Shown: positions 37,582 to 47,137 of the stretch, piece by piece
Numbering within the stretch: the stretch's first letter is position 1
Layout: each line of letters opens with the position of its first letter
Assembly: GCF_008365275.1 (NCBI RefSeq)
Contig: NZ_CP043504.1
Coordinates: 2,356,001 to 2,420,000, forward strand
Origin: Protaetiibacter larvae
Lineage (GTDB): Bacteria; Actinomycetota; Actinomycetes; Actinomycetales; Microbacteriaceae
DNA: 64,000 nt
Reading direction: 5' to 3'
Notes under the pieces: model-generated
What the model was told of the DNA's origin: nothing
Seen by the model: the letters and a program-made list of their open reading frames with translations, nothing else
The model's database searches: none
Made by a program: the position numbers and the translations under genes

Positions 37582-39321
37582 CTACGGTACTTCGCTCGCC
37601 GCCACGAGACCCTGTGTGAAGCCGAGAACACGGATCTTCTGGTCGCTCGCGGTGAGCGCGGGCACGTAGAAGAGCACCTGCATGCCGTACTCGGCCGCGA
37701 TGCCCTTCGTCGTCGTCTGCTTCCCCGAGAGCGCCTTGACGGCACCCGTCGGGCTGACCGCGGCGCCCGCCTCGGCCGGCCTGACCGTCTCGGTCTCGCG
37801 CAGATCCACCGCGACGATGGCCCCCGTGTCGTTGGTGGCGAAGGCGTACGGCTCCTCGCCGCCGACGGCACTCGTGAAGTCGATCACCGCATTCGGGAGC
37901 GCGCCGCGACGCTGCGTCTTGTAGTCGGCGCCGAAGGTCTCGCGCAGCAGGTCGTTCTCCGCGTCGAAGTGCTCCGTGTACGCGGAGGCGTCGCCGTTGA
38001 TGAGGATGTCGCCGTACTCGCTCGCGAGCTGGTCGGGGGTGTACGCCAGGAGCTTGTTGTCGGGGCCGAGCCGCGCAGCTCCCAGGTCGACGGGGGCCAC
38101 CTCGGGAACAGACTGCGTGAGCCGCACCAGATAGTGCACCTTGTACGTGTCGCGCGGGGTCTCCTGCACGAACATGAGGCCGTACTCGGCGTCGCTGTCG
38201 TCACCGACGCCCGACACCGCGGCGAAGACCACGCGAGGCCACTCGTGGCGCTGCTGAGGCAGGATCACGCTCACCGATCCGGTCGGGAAGGCCGGCGTCG
38301 CCGTGATCGCGCCGTCGGCGCCGCGCGCGGCGTAGTTGGCGGTGCGCAGCTCGAGCGCGGGGCCCGCGAGGCGCTCGGCGGCGAGGGTCGCGTCACGCGC
38401 CTCGTCGGCACCCGCAACCGACTCCGCCGCCGCGGAGACGATCCGGGTGAACTGGCCCTTCGTGACGACGGGCGGATCGACCGCGGCGACCGCGGCGTCC
38501 GTCGCACTCGGCGAGGCGGTCGGCACGGCGGAGCCGTCGGCCGTGCAGGCGCTCAATGCGAGCGCGCCGACGAGCAGCAGCGGGACCGCGACGAAGGCGC
38601 GACGGCGACCGTGGGCGGTCGGCTCCGGACCTCCCGCGGTGATCGCGGGGCGACGCGGTGCCGGGCGCAGCTGCGCCGGGCGCGGCGGCTTCGGCATCTT
38701 GGGGGTCTTGCGGCGGGGTCCGCGGCGCCGACGCGCGTGCACGAGCGCCCAGATGAGCACGATGAGCCCCGCGAGCAGCACGGCCACGCCGCCGATCACG
38801 AGCGGGCCCGACCACGGCGTGGCATTCTTGAGCGGCCAGGTGATGGAGATGTCGGCGGGCGCGGCGGCCTCGCCGTCCGAGGCGATCAGCAGCGACACGT
38901 CCGCGGGCACGTTGATCGAGTGCGCGACCGTGCCGGTGCCCGTGAACTCCTGGATCCACAGGTCGCTTCCGACGGGCGACACGGCGTCGCTCGCGAGGCC
39001 GGGGTGGGCGCTCGCGACGAGGTCGGCGCCCTGCTCGTCGATGGCGACGCTCGTCGAGGGCGCGTCGCCGATCCAGGCGGTGATGTCGTCGGTACGAGCG
39101 ATCGCGATGAAGACGTCGCCGGAACCCGAGACCTCGATGCGCTGCGTGCCCGGGTGGGCGTTGAGCGCTGCGCCGTCGAGCACGGTGAACGGCGCGTCGC
39201 CGTCGACCGCCACCGACGCGGTGACGTGGTCAGGACCCAGGAAGATGGTGCGCTGCGCGATGCCGAGGCCGATGGCCACGAACGACACCACGAAGAGCAC
39301 GATCGCGAGTACGAATCGCAC
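37582..39321 (-). CDS. Membrane protein with internal lipobox-like segment
   Basis: The ~579-residue protein starts at GTG 39321 with AGGAG seven bases before. It has an N-terminal membrane helix, an extracytoplasmic beta domain (about residues 25-165), a second helix (LVIGGVAVLLAGLIVLIWALV) and a basic linker (HARRRRGPRRK). It then has a third hydrophobic stretch ending LALSACTADG, which looks like a lipoprotein lipobox placed inside the chain. The last ~300 residues form a soluble domain of unknown function. Two ancestral genes fused in frame would explain this. It sits upstream of the thioredoxin/TPR gene in an operon. Confidence 0.72.
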   Translation of the reverse strand: MRFVLAIVLFVVSFVAIGLGIAQRTIFLGPDHVTASVAVDGDAPFTVLDGAALNAHPGTQRIEVSGSGDVFIAIARTDDITAWIGDAPSTSVAIDEQGADLVASAHPGLASDAVSPVGSDLWIQEFTGTGTVAHSINVPADVSLLIASDGEAAAPADISITWPLKNATPWSGPLVIGGVAVLLAGLIVLIWALVHARRRRGPRRKTPKMPKPPRPAQLRPAPRRPAITAGGPEPTAHGRRRAFVAVPLLLVGALALSACTADGSAVPTASPSATDAAVAAVDPPVVTKGQFTRIVSAAAESVAGADEARDATLAAERLAGPALELRTANYAARGADGAITATPAFPTGSVSVILPQQRHEWPRVVFAAVSGVGDDSDAEYGLMFVQETPRDTYKVHYLVRLTQSVPEVAPVDLGAARLGPDNKLLAYTPDQLASEYGDILINGDASAYTEHFDAENDLLRETFGADYKTQRRGALPNAVIDFTSAVGGEEPYAFATNDTGAIVAVDLRETETVRPAEAGAAVSPTGAVKALSGKQTTTKGIAAEYGMQVLFYVPALTASDQKIRVLGFTQGLVAASEVP

Positions 39322-39623
39322 GGATGAACTCCTCTCGAGCTGCCACACGGACGTGTCCGCGCGATCCGCCGGACGACTCTCGGGGCGGATCCCCACCCTC
39401 GGGTGTGCGGCAGGGCAGCAGGCAAAGACACCCCAGATTAGCGGAAGACCGCCCCTTCTCCCCGGACAGCGCCCGGGAGCACCCTGGGAGTCCGCTGACC
39501 TGCGCCCCGCCGACCCCCGATTCTCGGGGCGGCAGCGTTCATGGGTGCCGATTACACTCGGGAGGGTTCCCCGCCTCCCGTGGCGGGCCAGGACCTCCAG
39601 GTTTCCCCGAGCGAGGAGCACAC
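39322..39623. other. Divergent non-coding region
   Basis: This 302-bp gap lies between two divergent genes. It contains no recognisable gene. A TACACT stretch near 39551 may be part of a promoter for the plus-strand gene, and GAGGAG at 39612-39617 is its ribosome site. Nothing else was seen. Confidence 0.5.
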
Positions 39624-41834
39624 GTGGCGGCAGACGACGCTGGTTTCAGCACAGAGCTTCGCGGCTACAAGAAGGACGAGGTCGATCAGTCGGTCGCCGC
39701 CCTGCGCCGCGATCTCATCAAGGCCAACGCGGATCGCAGCGACGCCCTCAAGGAGGTCAAGCGCCTGCAGGCGCTCGCCGAGGATCTCCAGGCGGAGCTC
39801 GACGAGGTCGGGAGCCCCACCTACTCGGGCCTCGGAACCAAGCTCGAGAACACCCTCCGCGTCGCCGAGGAGCAGTCGACGCGCCTCATCGCCCAAGCTG
39901 ACATCGACGCGGAGCGGCTGCGGCTCTCCGTGCAGCAGGAGGTCGACGCCCTGCGCGCGGACGCCGCCGAGACCGCGACCCGGCTCGTCGCCGATGCGCA
40001 GGCTCAGGCGGACCTGATCCTGACCGGCGCACACGACGAGGCCGAGGCGATCGTCACCCGCGCCGCGAACGACAGCGAGGCGACCACGCAGGAGGCGCTG
40101 CGCGAGGCTGCCGCCATCCGCGGCGCCGTGGCGACCGAGGTCGCCGAGACGCGCGCGGCGGGACGCCGCGAGGTGTCCGCCCTGCGCGCGGAGGCCGAGC
40201 GCGAGGTCGCCGAACTGCGCGTCGTGGCGCAGCGCGAGGTCGCCGAGGCGCGCGAGGCGGCTGCCCAGCTGGCTCGCGACACCGAGCGCGGACGCGTCGA
40301 GTTCGACGCGGAGAACGCCCGCAGCCGTGCCGAACTCGCCCGCGACCTCGAGCAGGGGCGCACGGAGCTCGAGCGCGACATCGCGGATCAGCGCGAGGCG
40401 CTGCGCATCGACACCGAGGCCGCGAACGCGGCCCTCGCCGCCGAGACCCAGCGCGCCCGCGCCGAGCTCGACGCCGCGACCGCCGCCGACCGGGCAGCGC
40501 TCGCGCAGGAGACGGCAGCGGCGCGCGCGGCCCTCGAGACGGAGATCGCCCAGCGCCGTGCCGCCCTCGAGACCGAGGCGGCGAATGCGCGTGCGGCGCT
40601 CGAGTCGGAGCTCGCCCGCGCCCGCGCCGACTGGCAGACGGAGCTCGCGACCGCGCGCGGTGCCCTCGCCGCCGAGATCGAGACCGCGCGCGCCGAGCTC
40701 GACGCCGAGCAGAGCGCCGCCCGCTCCGCGCTCGAGGCGGAGCAGGCCATCGCGCGGAACGCTCTCGAGAACGAGCTCAGCACCGCGAAGGCGACCCTCG
40801 CCGCCGAGCTCGCCGCGGCCCGCGAGGCGCACGACGCCGAGCTGTCCGGGGCGCGCGCCGTGTTCACGACGGAGACGACGACCGCGCGCAGCGCGCTCGA
40901 GACGGAGCTCACCCAGGCCCGCGGCGCACAGGAGACCGAGCTCGCCGCCGCGAAGGCGGCCTGGGAGGCGGAGGAGACCGCTGCTCGCGAGTCGTGGGCG
41001 GCGGAACTGCAGAGCGCGCGCGAGAGCCTCGCCGCCGAGCTCGCCGCCGCGCGCGCCGAGTCCGAGCAGCAGATCGCGCAGGCCCGCGCCACGCTCGCCT
41101 CCGACGTCGAACGCGAACGCACCGATGTCGCGCGCGAGGCGGCCCGCATCCGCGCCGAGCTCGCCGCGGAGCAGCAGACGACCGCCGCCCGCCTCGCCCA
41201 CGAGAAGTCCGAGCAGGCGTCCCGCCTGCTCGCCGAGGCCGAGCAGGCCCGCGCCGACCTCGACACCGAGCTCGCCGCGCGCCGCGATGAGGCCGAGAAG
41301 GACTACCTGACCAAGCATCAGGAGGCCGCGGCGAGCACCCAGAAGTACCTCGACGAGGCGACCGCCCAGCTGCAGGAGGCGAGCGCGCGCGCCGCCGAGA
41401 AGCGCGCCGAAGTGGAGAAGCTGCAGACCGTCGGCATCGCCGAGGCGAAGCGGATCTCCGAAGACGCGCGCACCGAGGCCCAGAAGGCCGTTCGCGACGC
41501 CGAGGCGTCGGCCAAGCGGATCGTCTCGGAAGCCCAGGAGCAGGCGCGCGCGCTCATCGCGGAGGCCGAAGACCGGCTCGCGAAGATCCGGGTGGAGCGC
41601 GAAGCCGTCGCCGGGTACTTCGAGGGCTTGCGCGGGCTGCTCGCGGGCGCCGACAAGCTCGCCCCGGTGCACGACGACTTCCCGGTGCCCGCCGACGAGG
41701 CGGCGCCCGAGGCGGAGGCGGAGGCGGACGCCGAGGCGGAGGAGCTGCCCGCAGCGCCCGCGGCGGACGACACGGACGAGGCCGACGAGACCGAGAACAC
41801 GCGCCAGACCGCGCACGCCGCCACCGAGGCCTGA
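39624..41834 (+). CDS. Long DivIVA-domain coiled-coil protein
   Basis: This 736-residue protein begins VAADDAGFSTELRGYKKDEVDQSV, a DivIVA-like N-terminal motif. Almost all the rest is an Ala/Glu/Arg-rich coiled coil with imperfect repeats of the ETxxARxALExEL type (about residues 150-500). A C-terminal coil ends in a Glu/Ala-rich tail. The size and form are like Scy/FilP-type cytoskeletal polarity proteins. Polar growth or cell-shape organisation is likely, by inference. GTG 39624 follows GAGGAG. Confidence 0.82.
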   Translation: MAADDAGFSTELRGYKKDEVDQSVAALRRDLIKANADRSDALKEVKRLQALAEDLQAELDEVGSPTYSGLGTKLENTLRVAEEQSTRLIAQADIDAERLRLSVQQEVDALRADAAETATRLVADAQAQADLILTGAHDEAEAIVTRAANDSEATTQEALREAAAIRGAVATEVAETRAAGRREVSALRAEAEREVAELRVVAQREVAEAREAAAQLARDTERGRVEFDAENARSRAELARDLEQGRTELERDIADQREALRIDTEAANAALAAETQRARAELDAATAADRAALAQETAAARAALETEIAQRRAALETEAANARAALESELARARADWQTELATARGALAAEIETARAELDAEQSAARSALEAEQAIARNALENELSTAKATLAAELAAAREAHDAELSGARAVFTTETTTARSALETELTQARGAQETELAAAKAAWEAEETAARESWAAELQSARESLAAELAAARAESEQQIAQARATLASDVERERTDVAREAARIRAELAAEQQTTAARLAHEKSEQASRLLAEAEQARADLDTELAARRDEAEKDYLTKHQEAAASTQKYLDEATAQLQEASARAAEKRAEVEKLQTVGIAEAKRISEDARTEAQKAVRDAEASAKRIVSEAQEQARALIAEAEDRLAKIRVEREAVAGYFEGLRGLLAGADKLAPVHDDFPVPADEAAPEAEAEADAEAEELPAAPAADDTDEADETENTRQTAHAATEA

Positions 41835-41883
41835 CGCTAGCCTGTCCCTACATCCCGCGGGAAGCGGGTGGGAAGGGCAGGCG

Positions 41884-42945
41884 ATGAAGATCCAGAACGC
41901 ATTCCGCCTCGGTCTGTTCGGCGGTCTCGGCGTGCTCGTCGCCGTCGTCATCGGCGCCGGGATCGGCAACCTCGCCACGATCCTCACCTACGTGGGCGCC
42001 GCGCTGTTCCTCGCACTCGGCGTCGACCCGGCCGTGTCCTTCCTCGCCCGCCACAAGGTGCCCCGCTCGCTCGCCATCGTGATCGTGCTCGCGGTGATCC
42101 TGGGCGTGTTCGCCGGCTTCATCTTCGCGATCATCCCGGTGATCGCCGACCAGGTGGGCGCCCTCATCCAGCAGGTGCCGGACCTGGTGGCGACGCTCAC
42201 CGACCAGACCGCCGTGCAGCAGTGGTGGAACTCCACCATCCCGTGGCTCGACTACGAGAAGGTCGTGCAGGGCATCGAGGACTTCTTCACCGACAACCTG
42301 CAGGCGATCACGACAGGCGTGCTGTCGACGGCGCTGACGATCGCGAGCGGCGTCTTCGGGGGCCTCATCGTGCTCATCCTCATGCTGTACTTCGTGGCCT
42401 CGCTCGGCAGCATCAAGCGCGCGCTGTACCAGCTGGTCCCCGCCTCGAAGCGCGAGAAGTTCATCGACATCTCGGAGCAGATCTCCACCTCGGTCGGGCG
42501 CTACGTCATCGGTCAGGTCGCGCTCGGGCTCTGCAACGGCGTGCTCACCTTCCTGTTCCTCACCGTGCTCGGCTGGATCCTGCAGAACCAGATCGAGTAC
42601 AGCGCCCTGCTGGCGTTCATCGCCTTCCTGTTCTCGCTCGTGCCGCTCGTGGGCACCATCACGGGGTCGATCATCATCACCCTGCTCGTGTGGGTGTTCG
42701 ACGGCCCGCCCGCCGTGTTCGTCGTCGGCATCTGGTACCTCGTCTACATGCAGATCGAGGCGTACGTGCTGAGCCCCAACATCATGAATCGCGCCGTCAA
42801 GGTGCCCGGCGTCGTGGTCGTGATCGCGGCGCTCGCCGGCGGCACCCTGCTCGGCATCCTCGGCGCGCTCGTGGCGATCCCCGTCGCGGCGTCGATCCTG
42901 CTCATCGTGAAGCAGGTCATCATCCCGCGCCAGAACGAGCTCTGA
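41884..42945 (+). CDS. AI-2E family transporter
   Basis: This 353-residue protein has seven to eight membrane segments and the family (PF01594) pattern: GNLATILTYVGAALFLALGVDPAVSFLARHK near the start and PGVVVVIAALAGGTLLGILGALVAIPVAA near the end. Members export small molecules or peptides, or act as Na+/H+ carriers; the autoinducer role is not general. It is 49 bases after the coiled-coil gene. Confidence 0.92.
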   Translation: MKIQNAFRLGLFGGLGVLVAVVIGAGIGNLATILTYVGAALFLALGVDPAVSFLARHKVPRSLAIVIVLAVILGVFAGFIFAIIPVIADQVGALIQQVPDLVATLTDQTAVQQWWNSTIPWLDYEKVVQGIEDFFTDNLQAITTGVLSTALTIASGVFGGLIVLILMLYFVASLGSIKRALYQLVPASKREKFIDISEQISTSVGRYVIGQVALGLCNGVLTFLFLTVLGWILQNQIEYSALLAFIAFLFSLVPLVGTITGSIIITLLVWVFDGPPAVFVVGIWYLVYMQIEAYVLSPNIMNRAVKVPGVVVVIAALAGGTLLGILGALVAIPVAASILLIVKQVIIPRQNEL

Positions 42946-42951
42946 GCCCGG

Positions 42952-43668
42952 TCAGCTCCCCCACGTCGTCGGCAGCGGCAGCGCCGCGGGGTTCAGCTGC
43001 CGCACGATCTCGCTCAGCACGCGCGAGGTCTGCTTCTCCCCCACCCAGAGGTGCTTGCCGCCCTCGACGGGCACGAGCTCGGCCTCCGGCACCGCGGCGA
43101 AACGCTCGGCGGCCTCCGCGGGCCGCAGATAATCGTCGAGCTCGGGCACGACCGCGACGAGCCGCCTGCCGCTTCCCGCCCAGGCGGCCACCTCGTCGGC
43201 GCTCGTGCGGTGCAGCGGCGGCGACAGCAGGATGGCGCCCTCGATGGGATGCTCGAGCCCGTACTTGAGCGCCACCTCGGTGCCAAACGACCACCCCAGC
43301 AGCCACGGCGCGGGGAGTCCGCGGCCGGTCACGAAGGCCATCGCCGCCGCGAGGTCGAGGCGCTCGTCGACACCCCCGCCGAACGAACCCTCGCTCGTGC
43401 CGCGCGGCGAGGTGACGCCCCGGAAGTTGAAGCGCAGCACGGCGAGCTCGGCCAGCGCGGGAAGCCGCGCGGCGGCCTTGCGGATGATGTGCGAATCCAT
43501 GAAGCCGCCGTGCGTGGGCAGCGGGTGCAGGCACACGAGGGTCGCCACCGGGTCGGCCGTCTCCGGCAGCGCGAGCTCGCCGACGAGGGTGAGCCCGTCC
43601 GCCGTGCGCAACTCGACGTCCTCCCGGAACGCGGGCAGCTCGACGCCGCCGGTGATCTCGATGCTCAC
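42952..43668 (-). CDS. Alpha/beta-hydrolase (KANL3/Tex30-like)
   Basis: The 238-residue protein has LVCLHPLPTHGGFMDSH, the nucleophile elbow LLGWSFGTEVA, a likely acidic residue in PELDDYLRP and the His in EGGKHLWVG. The short size and HPLPTHGG motif match the dienelactone hydrolase-like KANL3/Tex30 group. GTG 43668 overlaps the stop of the upstream gene by four bases. The substrate is unknown. Its 3' end is 6 bases from the AI-2E transporter stop. Confidence 0.85.
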   Translation of the reverse strand: MSIEITGGVELPAFREDVELRTADGLTLVGELALPETADPVATLVCLHPLPTHGGFMDSHIIRKAAARLPALAELAVLRFNFRGVTSPRGTSEGSFGGGVDERLDLAAAMAFVTGRGLPAPWLLGWSFGTEVALKYGLEHPIEGAILLSPPLHRTSADEVAAWAGSGRRLVAVVPELDDYLRPAEAAERFAAVPEAELVPVEGGKHLWVGEKQTSRVLSEIVRQLNPAALPLPTTWGS

Positions 43669-43964
43669 GCGCGGATCCTCCAGCAATGCGTGTGCCAGTG
43701 GCGCCGATCGGCGAGATCGGCGTCCTCCCCGAACAGGCCGTCGGCACGCCACGCCACGAGGTGGGGCGTGCCGGGCGCGATGACGAGCCCGCATCCGGGG
43801 CAGCTGTACTCCTTGGCGGCGGCCGCCGCGCTCTGCGGTTGCACATTCCACACGCCGTCCCGCCGGCTCTCGGTGTGACGCGCCCCGCCGAGGATCCGTT
43901 CCAGGTCGAGCGGCTCGGGCTCCTCGTCCCGGCGGCCCTTGCGCGGGTGCGAGGAACGAGGCAT
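43665..43964 (-). CDS. Small zinc-ribbon-like protein
   Basis: This 99-residue protein has a charged N-terminus, then YSCPGCGLVIAPGTPHLVAW and a C-terminal RRHWHTHCW. The Cys/His pattern suggests a bound zinc. Members of this actinobacterial family are often labelled ATP/GTP-binding, but I see no P-loop. It is coupled to the downstream hydrolase gene by a GTGA overlap. Confidence 0.72.
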   Translation of the reverse strand: MPRSSHPRKGRRDEEPEPLDLERILGGARHTESRRDGVWNVQPQSAAAAAKEYSCPGCGLVIAPGTPHLVAWRADGLFGEDADLADRRHWHTHCWRIRA

Positions 43965-44007
43965 GCCTCGAGTCTACGAAACCGATTCGCCGGGACGCCC
44001 GCGGCGG

Positions 44008-45762
44008 CTAATCGCGCCCGCCGTTGTCGATCTGCTCGAGCCGCGCCTCCTCGAGGTCCAGCAGGGACTGCGCCCGCTGCAGGATGCGCGAGGGGTAGGT
44101 TCCGCGCGAGCGCGCCTCGATCAGCACGTCCCGCTCCGCCGCCAGCACCTCGCGCCGCAGCGAGCGGTACTGCTGGTGCGGGGAGTGCACGATGCCGTCG
44201 ACCTCATCAGCATGCTGTGCCCGCTCCCACGCCGACGCCGAGGCGAGGAGGGTGTCCGAACGCACGCGATCGATCACCTCGGGATCCACCAGATGCCCCT
44301 CCACCGTGACCTCGCCCTGGTCCAGCACGGCGACCCCCGCGGTCGACATCTCCTCGAGGAGCGCGGCCAGCTCGCGCCGATCCGCCGCGCGATCGGTGCC
44401 GCGGATGCGCGTCAGCCGGATCACGAGCGGCAAGGTGCCGCCCTGCACGAGCAAGGTGGCGATCGCGACCGTGAACGCGATCAGCACGAGCTGCTCGTAG
44501 TAGGGCGTGTTCCGCGGCAACGACTGGGCGGCGGCGAGCGTGACGACGCCGCGCATGCCCGCCCAGCCGAGCACGATCCCGCCCCGCCATCCGAGGCCTT
44601 CGGCCTTCAGCTCGGCGAGGTCGTTGCGCCGCCGATCGATGCGACGCACCACCTGCTCGCGGCGGCGCTCGATCCGCTGATTGCCCATCCCCGTCATCGA
44701 CTGGACGCGATCGAGCGTGCGTTGCAGCATGCCCTGGCGCTCGTCGATGCGCTGCTCGCGGCGTCGCATGAGGAACACGAGCGGCCAGACGAAGACGTAG
44801 CGCGTGAGGATGAGCAACCCCGTCATCAGCAGTCCCAGAGCCACCGCCTCGACGCTCGAGAGCTTCTCCTGATGGACGTCGGAGATGATCGTCGAGATCT
44901 GCGCCCCCATGACCAGGAACACGCCGTTCTCGAGCACGAACTGGACGGTGCTCCAGTTGAAACGCTCCGAGATCCGCGACGACGCCGTCAGAGCCGTCGC
45001 GCTGCGATGGCCGCTGTAGAGACCCGCGGCGACGACCGAGATGACGCCCGAGCCGTGCAGCTCCTCCGCGGGGATGAAGGCGATGAACGGCACCGCGAAC
45101 GAGATCGCGGTGTCGAGCATCGGATTGTCGAGCTTGCGGCGCACCCAGACCGCGATGATGCCCACGAAGACGCCGATCGCGATCGCCACCACGACGGCGT
45201 AGAAGAAGTCGCCGATCGCGTTCCACGCCACGAACTCGGCCCCCTGGGCGGTGAGCGCGGTCGCCGCGATCGCCGAGCGCAGCAGCACGAGCGCGGTCGC
45301 GTCGTTGACGAGCCCCTCGCCCTCGAGGATCGAGAGGAGGCGAGCGGGCAGCCCGATCCGCCGGGCGATCGAGGTGGCAGCCACGACATCCGTCGGCGAG
45401 ATGACCGCCCCGATCGCGATCGCGGCGGCCAGATCGAGATCCGGGAGGATCATGTACAGCACGAAACCCGTGACGAAGGCGCTCGCCACCACGAGCCCCA
45501 CCGAGAGCACCGTGATCGTGGACAGGTTGCGCCGGAAATCCAGGAACGGAACCTTGATCGCCGCCGCGTAGAGCAGCGGCGGCAGCACGCCGAACAGGAT
45601 GAGGTCGGGCTCGATGTCGATCGGTGGCACCCCCGGGATGAGGCTGTACCCGACGCCGATCACCACGAGGATCAGCGGAGCCGCGACCCCGAGCCGTGGC
45701 GCCCAGGCCGCCGCCGACACGACGGCGACGATGCCGGCGATCGCGACGAGGGCGTACTCCAT
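44008..45762 (-). CDS. CPA1-type Na+/H+ antiporter
   Basis: The 584-residue protein has about twelve membrane helices with GAVISPTDVVAATSIARRIG, which includes the conserved Asp of the cation/proton antiporter family, and GLVNDATALVLLR. A C-terminal cytoplasmic helical domain of about 200 residues follows (rich in RRREQxxRRI). It exchanges Na+ or K+ for H+ across the membrane. The length and topology are typical. Confidence 0.92.
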   Translation of the reverse strand: MEYALVAIAGIVAVVSAAAWAPRLGVAAPLILVVIGVGYSLIPGVPPIDIEPDLILFGVLPPLLYAAAIKVPFLDFRRNLSTITVLSVGLVVASAFVTGFVLYMILPDLDLAAAIAIGAVISPTDVVAATSIARRIGLPARLLSILEGEGLVNDATALVLLRSAIAATALTAQGAEFVAWNAIGDFFYAVVVAIAIGVFVGIIAVWVRRKLDNPMLDTAISFAVPFIAFIPAEELHGSGVISVVAAGLYSGHRSATALTASSRISERFNWSTVQFVLENGVFLVMGAQISTIISDVHQEKLSSVEAVALGLLMTGLLILTRYVFVWPLVFLMRRREQRIDERQGMLQRTLDRVQSMTGMGNQRIERRREQVVRRIDRRRNDLAELKAEGLGWRGGIVLGWAGMRGVVTLAAAQSLPRNTPYYEQLVLIAFTVAIATLLVQGGTLPLVIRLTRIRGTDRAADRRELAALLEEMSTAGVAVLDQGEVTVEGHLVDPEVIDRVRSDTLLASASAWERAQHADEVDGIVHSPHQQYRSLRREVLAAERDVLIEARSRGTYPSRILQRAQSLLDLEEARLEQIDNGGRD

Positions 45763-45811
45763 ACTCGATGCTACCGAGCCGAGCGCCCCCGCTCAGCCGC
45801 ACGGGCGAGGA

Positions 45812-46471
45812 TCAGTACCAGCCGCGCGACTGCGACTTCCCCCAGGCCCCGCACGGCGTGCTGTAGCGGCCCGCGATGTAGCCGAGGCCCCAGGTGATCT
45901 GGGTGGCGGGGTTGGTGGCCCAGTCGGCACCCGCGCTCGCCATCTTCTCGCCCGGGAGCGCCTGCGGGATCCCGTAGGCGCCGGAGCTCTTGTTGTGCGC
46001 GTAGACGTTCCAGTGGGATTCCTTGTTCCACAGCGCGACCAGGCAGTCGTACTCGGCCTGATCCCAGCCCCGCGCGAGCACGAGCTCGTGGGCGATCGCC
46101 TGAGCGGACCCCGGATCCGGCGTCCCCGCGGCGGGCGCGGACGGTCGGGGCGGGGCGAGCTTCACGATCGTGAACGCGTCGCGAGAGTGGCCGAGCTCCG
46201 CCACATCCGCGATCCGAAGCGTCTGGCCGTCGGCCGGTCCGCCCGCCGCGGCGAGCCTGCCGGCCGCGAGGGTGGATGCCGAGCTGAGCCCCGTCGGCTC
46301 CACCAGGAGCACCGCGACGAGGCCGATCGACGCGAGGTAGGCGAACAGCCCGAGCGCCCAGCGGGGGCGCCCGACGAGGGTGCGCGAGCCGGCCTGCGGG
46401 CGGGCGCGCGCGACCGCATCCGCCTGCACGGGCGGTGCGAGGAGGGCCCCCCGGCGCCTGAATCCGCTCAC
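45812..46471 (-). CDS. SLT-domain lytic transglycosylase
   Basis: This 219-residue protein has an N-terminal membrane segment (WALGLFAYLASIGLVAVLLV) and a C-terminal transglycosylase domain with the catalytic Glu in LWNKESHWN, SSGAYGIPQALPG, and a final CGAWGKSQSRGWY. It cuts the glycan strand of peptidoglycan without hydrolysis. A short stem (46487-46493 with 46507-46513) lies upstream of its start. Confidence 0.9.
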   Translation of the reverse strand: MSGFRRRGALLAPPVQADAVARARPQAGSRTLVGRPRWALGLFAYLASIGLVAVLLVEPTGLSSASTLAAGRLAAAGGPADGQTLRIADVAELGHSRDAFTIVKLAPPRPSAPAAGTPDPGSAQAIAHELVLARGWDQAEYDCLVALWNKESHWNVYAHNKSSGAYGIPQALPGEKMASAGADWATNPATQITWGLGYIAGRYSTPCGAWGKSQSRGWY

Positions 46472-46551
46472 AGTCGCACAAGTGTACCCACGGAAACGGA
46501 GAAGGTCGTGGGTGCGGGAGCGCGAAGCCCCCCGAAGACGGGCCGCCGGGC

Positions 46552-47103
46552 TCAGCGCACGGCGAGCATCACGCGGGTCACGGTGTCGAGCAGGTAGTCC
46601 ACCTGCGACTCCCGGTAGCCGCCGCGCTGCGGCCGGAAGGCGACCGTGCGCACATCCTCGGGGGTGAGCGCGGTGCCGCTCTGGAAGTATCCGGCGATCC
46701 GGTCCGCGAAGGCGTCGACGTCGCGCACCGAGTACCCGAGCGTGAACACGCTCACGCGCGCGAAGCGCTTCCCGGCCGGGCGGACGCTGCGGTCCAGGAT
46801 CGCCTGAGCCGTTGCCCGCGCCTCCGCGTACCAGGCCTCATCGCCCTGCTCGGCGATCCGCCGCTCGCGCTCACGCGCCGCGAACGCGTCCTCCAGGCGC
46901 TCGAGCGCGGCATCCACGTGCGTCGTCGAGTAGCCGCCCTTGCGCATCGAGAACGCGGTCGTGCGGATGCTGTCCGCGTCGATGCCGCCCGCGCCCGACG
47001 GGTCCGCGGTGTACGCGCGGCGCGCATCCTCGAGGAAGTCCTCGACCTCGTCGATGTCGTAGCCGGGGCGCCCCTTGCGGGCGCGCGGGAAGGTCATGCT
47101 CAC
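46552..47103 (-). CDS. DivIVA-motif repeat protein
   Basis: This 183-residue protein holds repeated DivIVA-like segments: FPRARKGRPGYDIDEVEDFLEDARRAY, RKGGYSTTHVDAALERLEDAF and LGYSVRDVDAFADRIAGYF, then RGGYRESQVDYLLDTVTRVML. Each has a Gly-Tyr followed by a coil. It lies next to cdsA, where DivIVA-domain proteins are often found in actinobacteria. It may scaffold septum or pole components. GTG 47103 is used; ATG 47097 is an alternative. Confidence 0.85.
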   Translation of the reverse strand: MSMTFPRARKGRPGYDIDEVEDFLEDARRAYTADPSGAGGIDADSIRTTAFSMRKGGYSTTHVDAALERLEDAFAARERERRIAEQGDEAWYAEARATAQAILDRSVRPAGKRFARVSVFTLGYSVRDVDAFADRIAGYFQSGTALTPEDVRTVAFRPQRGGYRESQVDYLLDTVTRVMLAVR

Positions 47104-47137
47104 CGCTCCAGTCTACCGACCGGGCGCGGAGGACTCC

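Noticed and set aside
39552-41987. 811-residue open frame antisense to the DivIVA coiled coil
   Set aside because: It mirrors the repetitive codons of the plus-strand gene, lacks a start with a ribosome site, and consists of low-complexity Arg/Leu/Gly.
46487-46513. Short stem upstream of the SLT transglycosylase gene
   Set aside because: Only seven pairs with a 13-base loop; too weak to call a terminator or regulator.
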